A DNA stretch of 64,000 nt, taken from NCBI GenBank assembly GCA_963920525.1, contig OY986436.1:176660361-176724360 (forward strand), in the 5' to 3' direction. The translations under genes and the position numbers were made by a program. Positions 56,370 through 64,000 of this stretch are shown in pieces. The notes under the pieces are model-generated. The model was not told where the DNA came from. It did not search any database and was given only the letters and a program-made list of their open reading frames with translations. The DNA is from Dichetophora obliterata (Eukaryota; Arthropoda; Insecta; Diptera; Sciomyzidae). The stretch's first letter is position 1; each line of letters starts with the position of its first letter.

Positions 56370-58042
56370 CACTGGTCAACAGTGGTTATGCCACACGAAC
56401 TTTGATAGCTAATACTGTTTAAGCTATATTCCTACGTTATGAAACTGAATTTTTTTTTTTTTGTTTGGCCTCAGATTTTATGTGATGTTGGACTTTGTGT
56501 TTTTACGACTTTGATCTTGTTTTTATGCTCTGGATTCCAAACAACTTAACGCAAAGCAAAAAAAGAGCACCATCCTATAGAAAATTAAAAAAGCTTTTTA
56601 GTGAGTTATTTTTTATTTTTCTGTCATATTTAGTCTGTCAGATTTTCAGGTTCAAAATAATATTTAGGATTTTTTTGTTAAAAATTTTGACTTTTACAAG
56701 TATTTTTTTTATATTTAGAGCCATATTTACAAAAAAAATTGGTTTTATCGTATATACTATTTAATTTCCTTAATTCTGATACCAAAAACATAAACATTAT
56801 CCGAGAGAAAAAATTAAAATAAAAGAAAATAAGCTTTCTGAACTGTTGGGATCTCGATTACAAGGATGGAATTTGCTACATCATGACACTAAAATAAGCT
56901 ATTTTCGGAATCGTGATCAAATTTTCCAAACCTACTTTTCTCAAGATGGGGACTTGGTGTACTGCAATAATATAAATGGGATTATGCAGATGTTAGAAAT
57001 TGATTTTGACCCCTCCGACTGGCGTTTATTCATTGACGCTTCAAAAGCAAGTTTAAAAGCAGTTTTACTGCATAATGGTAATATCCTTCCTTCTGTACCT
57101 CTGGCCCATTCTGCGAATATGAAAGAAACGTATGAAAACATGAAGCTTTCACTTGAAAAAATCAGTTACAGCACATATTCTTTCAAGTAAAAATTTCATG
57201 TTTTCATACGTTGTTCATGTTCACACGTTGCGATTTAAAAGTTGTTGCCCTATTACTCGGACTTCAGATGGGTTATACGAAATTTTGCTGTTTTTTATGT
57301 GAATGGGACAGTCGAGACAGAACAAACCATTACAGTAAAAAAACTTGGCCAACGCGTGCATCCTTCATTCCTGGACAAAAAAATGTGCAGTATTTACCTC
57401 TGGTGGAGCCATCTAAGGTACTTCTGCCACCATTGCATATTAAATTAGGCTTGATGAAAAATTTTGTAATGGCAATGGATCGGGATGGAAGTGGATCTAA
57501 ATGTCATTTAGATACAAGTGGATTACTAAGAGTGCTTAATGCTTCATGTGACTATATGGCTAGTTCGCTTATTTTATTTTAATTTAATTGTTCCTCTTGG
57601 ATAATGTTTATGTTTTTGGTATCAGAATTAGGGAAATTAAATATGAAATACGATAAAACCAAATTTTTTGGTAAATATGGCTCTAAATATAAAAAAAGTA
57701 CTTGTAAAAGTCAAAATTTTTAACTACAAAATCCTATTTTTTTTTTATGAACCTGAAAATCTGACAGACTAAATATGGCAGAAAAAGAAAAATTCTTCAC
57801 TAAAAAACTTGTTTAATTTTCTATAGGATGGTGCTTTTTTTTTTGCTTTGCGTTAAGTTGTTTGGATTCCAGAGCATAAAAACAGGATCAAAGTCGTAAA
57901 AACACAAAGTCCAAAATCACAAAAAATCTGAGGCCAAATAAAAAATAAAAAATTCAGTTTCATAACGTGAGAATATAGCTTAAACAGTATTAGCTATCAA
58001 AGTTCGTGTGGCACGAAAAAGTTGCTAAATTGTTGACCAGTG
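56370..58042 (+). mobile_element. CMC-like DNA transposon with long TIRs, internally deleted
   Basis: CACTGGTCAACA begins the left end and TGTTGACCAGTG closes the right. TTA flanks both (56367-56369, 58043-58045). Inverted arms of roughly 350 bp or more continue inward (GCCACACGAACTTTGATAGC, TTAACGCAAAGCAAAAAAAG and their mirrors). CACT-initial ends and a 3-bp duplication fit the CACTA/Chapaev group, as remembered. It carries a partial transposase-like coding region and is inserted near LINE remnants. Confidence 0.7.
56846..57582 (+). pseudogene. Partial transposase-like protein of the CMC-like element
   Basis: Two frames contain, in order, SRLQGWNLLHHDTKISYFRN, DWRLFIDASKASLKAVLLHN, HSANMKETYENMKLSLEKIS (to 57190), then CDLKVVALLLGLQMGYTKFC, CFLCEWDSRDRTNHYSKKTW, VLLPPLHIKLGLMKNFVMAM (57211-57582). 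I remember this block order from abundant uncharacterised arthropod transposon proteins. C-x2-C-x-WD after GLQ would be the zinc-binding part of the DDE domain. The frames are separated by a stop/frameshift near 57187, and both termini are missing. Confidence 0.65.
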
Positions 58043-58609
58043 TTATTTGCCATCTTTTGATATTTTATGTTTAGCCACGTTATTCCTTTAAGAAAAATGT
58101 TATGACATTTCTAAGTTAATTTTATAGTACCTCATATACTTCATGTTGTGATTTCCTGTTCCACAACAATTTCTCTCTGTGCAAAGGTTTATTTATATAT
58201 ACATAGTATAACATTCTACTGCGCATAAATTGTATGTACGTAAAGAGCGCTTCATTCTCCTTAAAAAGAGAGCTGTATTTGTAGCACTTTCCGTAACGAT
58301 AAAGTTACACTTGAAAAAAAAGTATTAGATTTTAATGTAAAAAAAAAAATTAATTTCAAAAACTGTAAAAATTCATCAAAGCGTTTTGAAACTATGTTTT
58401 CCTATATCAAATGAAAAATCAAATAAAATGCATACAAATGCATACCTTTTTATTTTGTCGCCCTTATTATAATAGGATATATGTCAAAAGTGGGCAAAGT
58501 AACGTTTATTAGCGGTTTTGGTAGAATGGTCAAAACGACATCTATGTCCTTTTTAGTTTTTAATGTTTGTATGAAAAAAAGGGAGGTAGAACGTTTGAAA
58601 CAATATATT
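58043..58609. other. Interval without recognisable genes
   Basis: AT-rich, with no convincing coding or repeat structure. Confidence 0.4.
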
Positions 58610-58747
58610 AGCTGTGTTTTTTGCAAAGCAAGTAGTAAAAAACGACCGCTTATTATCTGAAAAGTCGCTTATTTAAGCGAGTATGAAGCGACTTTTCATA
58701 CAATAAGCAGTCGTTTTTCACAACTCGCTTAGAAAAAAAGCACAGCT
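58610..58747. mobile_element. 138-bp hairpin MITE
   Basis: AGCTGTGTTTTTTGCAAAGC at the left is mirrored near the right end (AAAAAAAGCACAGCT). Arms continue with AAAAAACGACCGCTTATTAT and AAAAGTCGCTT and their complements. It is almost a perfect foldback. Confidence 0.7.
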
Positions 58748-58849
58748 ATTATTTTATGAAATTCATACAAATAATAAACAGTTTTATTTGCCTCATGCAC
58801 AATAGCTAATTTTGACTTGCGTCACATAAGAATTAGACCAACGATATGA

Positions 58850-58990
58850 ATTATAAAGGAAACAAAACCCTCGGTTCATGCTACATTTTTCTTCCAACTA
58901 CAAGGAGAACAAAGCGCTCGGTTCTTGCTACGTTTTTATATCAAAAACAAGCAGAACAAAGCGGCTCGGCTCTCGCTACAATTTTAAATT
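58850..58990 (+). repeat. Three imperfect units of about 55-60 bp
   Basis: AACAAAACCCTCGGTTCATGCTAC-type text recurs as GAACAAAGCGCTCGGTTCTT and GAACAAAGCGGCTCGGCTCT, each followed by GCTAC and a T-rich stretch. It could be the subterminal repeat of an element ending at CCCTGCTGGG near 59130. Confidence 0.5.
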
Positions 58991-59399
58991 TTCTATAGCG
59001 GGAGCGGAGCGCATACATCTGATGACATAACTATGTTAAAAAATGCACTTTACACAAGGAAAATGCAGCGCTCTACTGTTTTTTCGGAGCGCTTCAGATG
59101 CGCTAATGGAGCGCTCGCTTCCCTGCTGGGTAGTGAACCAAAAAAAAAAACAGTATAATACAGTATAATTGCATATGTTTATTTTGCATTATCTTTGAAA
59201 CTATGTACACTAACCATACAAAATAAAATGTTAAAATATTTGTTATTTAATTCACTTTTCAAATAGTTTCAACAAAAGTTGTAAAAATAAATGAACAAAA
59301 AACAAAGTACATTTCATAAAGCAAAAAAAAAAAAAAAATTGTACACTGCAGAATTTTAAAAGAACAAAGGTTTTATTTCATTATATTTTAAGACTAGTA

Positions 59400-60558
59400 T
59401 TTTGTATGATGGTCCGCTGCAATTATAATGGCTTGAAACTTTTTTGACATTGATAGAGACCAAGTTTGTCTGATGGGACTTTAAGCTCTTTTATGTTTTA
59501 AACGGTTTTTTATCTTAATTTTTTTTTCCATATGGGCCCACAAATGTTCGGTTGGGCTTAGATCGGGACGTTAGGTAGATGAAGAAGCATTGATTTACAG
59601 TTGTACAGTAGTCATTCTTCAACCACAAGCGAGGAATGCTTTAATTGTCGATTATTTCTAATTTTGCAAACAAACTGAAAGTTTCCAACCTTATAAGCTC
59701 CCATTGCACCCGAAATCATAACACTTTCACTGCCGTGTTTGACCGTTTTAGTAACATCTTTAGGGTTCAATGATTTACCCTTCTTTCTCCACTCAACACA
59801 TTGTCGTTTCTTCCTGGTTTCTTCTACTGGTTTCCTGACATACTCTTTTGCATACCGCTTTGCAGCAGCTTCTATATATTATTTGCCAACAACAGTGGCT
59901 TAATTAAGGGTGTATACTAGGGTGGGGCGATTTGAATATCTTAATGGGCGCTTCGCGTTTCTGATTCTTGGGATTGTACTGAGCAAAAAAGTCCACTAGA
60001 CGATACGTCTACGGTGAAAATCGAGCTTCCAGATTTTGACTTGCAGTTTTTTCTCAGACTTTTGTCACGTTTTTTTCTTTATATTTTGGCCTATAACAGC
60101 CAAACCATTAAGATTTTCGATCCAATACTAAGAAAAAAATCTCAATGGTTTGGCTGTTATAGGCCAAAATATAAAAAAAAAAAACGTGACAAAAGTCTGA
60201 GAAAAAACTGCAAGTCAAAATCTGGAAGCTCTATTTTCACCGTAGACGTATGGTCTAGTGGACTTTTTTGCTCAGTACAATCCCAAGAATCAGAAACGCG
60301 AAGCGCCCATTAACACTTTTTGCCTTCCATACTAATCGCCCCACTCTAGTGTATACCCTCTTAAGGCTTCCGAATGCAAAAAATTTGTGTACTGTGTTCG
60401 CACAAGTTTTCTGCTATTTCCCCTTCGGATATTTTGGGAGTTTGGCTAAGGTTTGGCTTTTTTATCCTTTCAGCAAATTTCCTCAAATACTTCTTCACTT
60501 TCCCAAGTTTTGTTATTAGTTTCTTCATTCCTATTGAAGTTTGCTTTGAATCCATTTT
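59400..60558 (-). pseudogene. Tc1-like transposase remnant interrupted by a MITE
   Basis: The first part (60555-60361) starts MDSKQTSIGMKKLITKLGKV and is followed after the MITE by KRYAKEYVRKPVEETRKKRQ, then CVEWRKKGKSLNPKDVTKTV, KHGSESVMISGAMGAYKVGN and further decayed text containing PNRTFVGPYG. The middle blocks correspond to the Tc1 pattern KVKHGGGSVMVWG. Several stops are present. A 431-bp insertion sits between the N-terminal and central parts. Confidence 0.7.
59918..60348. mobile_element. 431-bp palindromic hAT-like MITE
   Basis: TAGGGTGGGGCGATT and AATCGCCCCACTCTA are inverted ends flanked by a perfect 8-bp duplication GTGTATAC (59910-59917 and 60349-60356). The arms mirror each other almost completely (for example TGGCCTATAACAGCCAAACC and its complement). 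It landed in the Tc1 transposase sequence. Ends and duplication place it with the TAGGG group at 14.5, 20.0 and perhaps 21.9 kb. Confidence 0.9.
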
Positions 60559-60914
60559 GTTTTTTCTTTTGCTTAAACTGTCATTAAATTACATTACAAT
60601 TAATATAAAATATTAAGAGCAAACTGCATGAGCGTCGACAAAAAAAAAAATGGTTTTTATACCTTTCGATAATGCGTAATATTAAGAGTGTACAAATTTT
60701 TTTTTTGGCTTCATGAAATGTGCCTGTTTTTTTTTTGTTAATATGTTTTTAGAAGATGATATTTTCACTATTTTTGTGAAAGCTATTTTAAAAGAGAACA
60801 AAATAAATAATATTTTAACAATTTATTTATGTGGTTCGCGTATATAGTTTCAAAGATAATGCAATATGAACATAAGTAAATATACTGTACAAGTTGTTTT
60901 TTTTTTGGTCACTG

Positions 60915-61680
60915 TATGTAATAGTAAATTGTAAGTTAAATTTTGATTGACAAGCCTCAGATAATTGAGAGGAATTGTATAGCTTCCCTCCCAGCCAGCA
61001 CAGATTTAGATTTGTAACAAAAATATGTTATAATTCGTTGGTATTAAATTTTTTTAAACAAATTTAGTCACAAGTGGGTTGTATTAAAGTTTTAAATAAG
61101 TAATTTGTAACAAATCTTTCGTTTTTTTACACAACTTCGGTGTTAACTATGTTACGAATTAATGCACTTGTTGTAAAAATAATTCATAAAGTTTTGGAAA
61201 AAATAAGTAATTTTAACATTAAATTAACATTATTACAACCAATGAGCGCACTGCTTTTGAGCTTATGATAAATAAAATCATTTCTAAGTTCGTTTTCCCG
61301 GACGTTACAGTCTCATCCGGTTTCACTGAGAGAAATAAAACTGGTCGGTGGTCACCAAAGGGTCGTTGTTACATTTCCATATGGCAATTGGTGGTAACTC
61401 CGATAGAAAGACACGCAAGAAATGCGATGACTGCATGCGGCCAATGTCCTACAAGCTCACTAAAGCATAGCACAATGCTGCATTAGCTGCTGATTTTTCA
61501 CTTTTGTTTTTTTATATAATTATAGTTTTCCCTCTCCGCTTATCTCCTAAAAATTTCGCATAGCAATAGAAAGGCCACGCTCATTTAAGCGCAATTGCCG
61601 ACAATAATGAAACTAACTAAACTTCCAAATTTAGTCTAATACGACCCAAACAGTCTATAATATAGCATTATTATTGATCA
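60915..61680. other. Interval with possible Harbinger 5' flank
   Basis: Variants of TTTGTAACAAAAATATGTTA recur between 61010 and 61240, alternating in orientation. A 73-codon frame at 61265-61486 is unrecognised. The Harbinger end should lie here but I could not locate it. Confidence 0.35.
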
Positions 61681-62495
61681 TTGGGCTCATTTATACTAAG
61701 CCTCATTAAAGATGATATGGAATTTAAGAAACCCCATGCATATGAACAGTTCTCAATTGATCTGCAATTGGCTATGGTTCTTTACAGACTAGGCTCACGT
61801 GGAGAAAGCGCAACTTTTGGAAAGATTTCCACAATTTTTGGAGTTGGCGGTGGCGGAACCATTTCTAAAATTACCAAAAGTATTTTTCGAAAAATTTTAA
61901 AGTTTCAGCCTCAATACATATTTTGGCCTGATAAAAAGGAACGCGATGAAATTGTTGCTGCCACCTTGACGAAGCTACTATTCCGTGTAGGCTATATAGA
62001 TGGTACAAAGATAAAAATTGCAGAACCACCAGTACAAATCTACACGACGAATTTTTCAAGGAATCACATATGTTCAGTTACAGCACAAGTGGTGTGCGAA
62101 TACAAACTGAAGATTCGTCACTAAGTTTTTTGATGTCCATGAGTTTCCGGAGTTTTCCGGAGTTGCTCTAAGAAGAAATGTTTTTTCCGACAGTGGATTG
62201 CTGGGTATTCTGCGTATCCTTTATCTGACTGTATAATTACTGCGCATAGAAGAAACTCGAAACAACTCGATAGAAATAAACGTATATCGTTTAACATGAG
62301 GTACAGTAAATACAGAGTCCGGGTTGAGCATTGTTTTAATGTGATAAAGGAAAAATTTGAAAGCCTAAAATAGCTCACAAAGCGACTTTATAACGACCAA
62401 AGTATTAAAAATTGCTTCAATTGGTTTATGGTATGCTGTATTCTGCATAATACGAAAAGACAAACAGTTTTACTTCAGAGCAAACCGAAGATGCT
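61681..62495 (+). pseudogene. Second PIF/Harbinger transposase, truncated
   Basis: An open frame to 62124 contains QLAMVLYRLGSRGESATFGK, ISTIFGVGGGGTISKITKSI, WPDKKERDEI, RVGYIDGTKIKIAEPPV (first catalytic Asp) and NHICSVTAQVVCEYKLKI. After lesions it resumes at about 62190 with WIAGYSAYPLSDCIITA, YRVRVEHCFNVIKEKFESLK (Glu region) and NWFMVCCILHN. The stretch around the second catalytic Asp is reduced (only ACTAAGTTTTTTGATGTCCA and neighbours remain), so it cannot be active. It differs from the 45-kb copy in sequence and belongs to another Harbinger lineage. Confidence 0.8.
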
Positions 62496-62599
62496 GATCT
62501 TATAGAGATTACAACAAAAAGACAAGCTGAAATCAAGTGGCAGGCATTATATTAGATTATGTTCGAATAAAACATATTAATATCATCAAACTGTTTCAG

Positions 62600-63725
62600 A
62601 TTTTATTTTATTTAAACGTTTTCACTGTGATATTTTTTTATTTATTTCGTACATTGCAATACGTTCTTTCATTTGTAAGTTTAATATTTTTATTTTCTCG
62701 TCCTTTTTAATATCGATTCTCTTTAAGACCAGTTTTGGTTTCTTTAAATCCAGTTCTTGCTTTAATCTTTCATTTTTTTTTGCCTCAATTTCTTCCATTA
62801 ACCTTACCTTTTTTCCTGTAAATTCTGTTCCCTATGATATTTCTCTTTTTTCCTTTCCAATTTTACTTTTAAGAGTGAATTTCTTTCTGCCTGTATTAAG
62901 GAAAGCTGGCTCAATGATGTTTTAGGAGCATTTTTTTCTCATTTTACCAGCACGTTGCTGGCCCTCTCTTATTGCTGGATGGCTGGAAGGAGTTTCTGAA
63001 GAAATCTGAGTTGAAACATTTTCCAATTATTGTACTGGTGTAGTTGGGGAGGATGAATTCATTTCTGGTGGTGTTGGAGATGAGTTAACAGTGGGTTGCG
63101 GAAGAAAAGTAAGAGTTGTGCATAAGACTTCATCATTGGGCGTATCAAAAATTGTATACGTAGGTAGATTCAAACTGTCTTATTTTATTGTGGAGATTTC
63201 TTAGCTTTTTCCTGTGTCGACTATACAAGATGGAATTTCTGCACCAGATATTTCTCCGAAAGCGTCCTTTAAGCAATCATAATACGGGCACATTCTTACA
63301 ATTTCTTTCTAAAAAAATCCTCTATATAATGCGATACTTATACTTATAATGCAATAATATACTTTTTTTAATACGAACTTTGTACACTTCCAATTCCTTC
63401 ATTGGTTTCAAGAAGTCCAGCTCCGGTTGATTTACGCCACTCATTTACTTTGTTGAATGATATGCGTAAGTTCCGCATTTTCCTGCGTACTAAATCCCAG
63501 GATGTTTTAATGTACGTCTTCTCCAACAATTTTTTGTAAAAAATTTGTGCCGTTGGCAAGTTAAAGGCAAGTTAAACTTTTTCGGTACAGAACATTTCAA
63601 AAAAATTACCTCAAAATTTTCCGCTTCGTAAAGATAGTCCAAGGTCTTGCAGACTTCATCCTCGGTTCATTTCTAGTTTGGTTTTTCCTTTTTTGACTTT
63701 TTTGTTACAGTATTTGATTCGCACA
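62600..63725 (-). pseudogene. Harbinger Myb/SANT-like partner gene remnant
   Basis: On the minus strand, MCESNTVTKKSKKEKPN (from 63728), then TEDEVCKTLDYLYEAENFEV, TSWDLVRRKMRNLRISFNKV and NEWRKSTGAGLLETNEGIGS outline the DNA-binding domain. A Pro/Thr/Ser linker (PQPTVNSSPTPPEMNSSSPT) and a charged coiled coil (LMEEIEAKKNERLKQELDLK, KDEKIKILNLQMKERIAMYE) follow. This order matches the helper gene of PIF/Harbinger elements, and it converges on the transposase gene as at 44-46 kb. Stops and frameshifts occur between blocks. Confidence 0.65.
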
Positions 63726-64000
63726 TTTTAATTTGTTTTTCGCCAATTTCAGTTAAATTTATTAACATTGTCAAAAAGTTACAATTTCAGAAAAGCAAAT
63801 GCCTTTCAACAATAAATTTTTTGGGTAAAAATGTGATATTTTGATGACAGTGCATTTTACTGTTGTGATAGTAAAATCATAGCAATTTGTGTAACCTTTT
63901 GATAGTTTCACAAGGATTTCACATCAGCTACATCTAAGAATGAATACGCTATGGAAATTTTTTTTTTGTATAACTCGAGCACCAGACTACATTCTTAAAC
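63726..64000. other. Right edge of the window
   Basis: AT-rich. A TIR of the second Harbinger element may lie here (TGTGATATTTTGATGACAGT region) but could not be paired with a left end. Confidence 0.3.

Larger units (their letters stand above)
59133..60914. mobile_element. Tc1/mariner element split by a hAT-like MITE
   Basis: Ends GTGAACCAAAAAAAAAAACA and, complemented from the right, CAGTGACCAAAAAAAAAACA are flanked by TA. An inner inverted block, TTGCATTATCTTTGAAACTA with its mirror, extends the TIR to about 80 bp. Without the MITE it is about 1.34 kb. The transposase remnants run on the minus strand. Confidence 0.8.

Overview
The window looks like intergenic or heterochromatic DNA from an insect, most likely a dipteran fly. 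It is strongly AT-rich and I found no convincing host protein-coding gene. Nearly everything recognisable is a transposable element, many nested in each other. The repertoire (Jockey-type LINEs, Tc1/mariner, PIF/Harbinger, hAT-like, CMC-like, THAP/P-like and TTAA-inserting elements) and a 5S rRNA-like stretch close to the remembered Drosophila 5S gene both point to a fly. No species can be named from sequence alone.

Layout. 0-3 kb: LINE RNase H remnant. 2.9-6.3 kb: THAP-containing element carrying a G-rich TIR element. 7.2-10 kb: element with CACCGAAAAAAAT ends and a broken multi-exon gene of the 'NPLGS' type, interrupted by a MITE. 11.3-11.8 kb: Helitron-like end with about 140-bp repeats. 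14.5-17.9 kb: an apparently intact DNA transposon with long inverted repeats, 8-bp target duplications and an open two-exon gene; its short derivative lies at 20 kb and possible relatives at 21.9 and 59.9 kb. 24.6-25.5 kb: palindromic mariner MITE. 25.7-27.4 kb: broken LINE. 34.3-39.1 kb: a 4.7-kb element with a decayed multi-exon transposase-like gene. 39.3-43.2 kb: a three-level nest (Tc1 inside a TTAA element inside Tc1). 44.2-46.4 kb: PIF/Harbinger gene pair. 46.4-49.7 kb: a 3.3-kb solo-LTR-like unit with 5S-derived tandem repeats and a long minisatellite. 51.9-53.3 kb: hAT-like element. 54.5-56.2 kb: LINE fragments. 56.4-58.0 kb: CMC-like element. 59.1-60.9 kb: Tc1 element split by a hAT-like MITE. 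61.7-63.7 kb: second Harbinger pair.

How the parts relate. The elements are parasites rather than a pathway, but several sets belong together. The 14.5-kb transposon is a plausible autonomous source for the 20-kb MITE. The two Harbinger loci each pair a DDE nuclease gene with a divergent Myb/SANT-like partner gene. The proteins at 14.5 and 34 kb share a D-x4-NTG ... C-x2-H-x2-E core. The most unusual locus is the LTR-like unit with 5S rRNA internal-promoter repeats, an arrangement recalling plant Cassandra elements. All family names come from reading motifs by eye and from memory; no database was searched.
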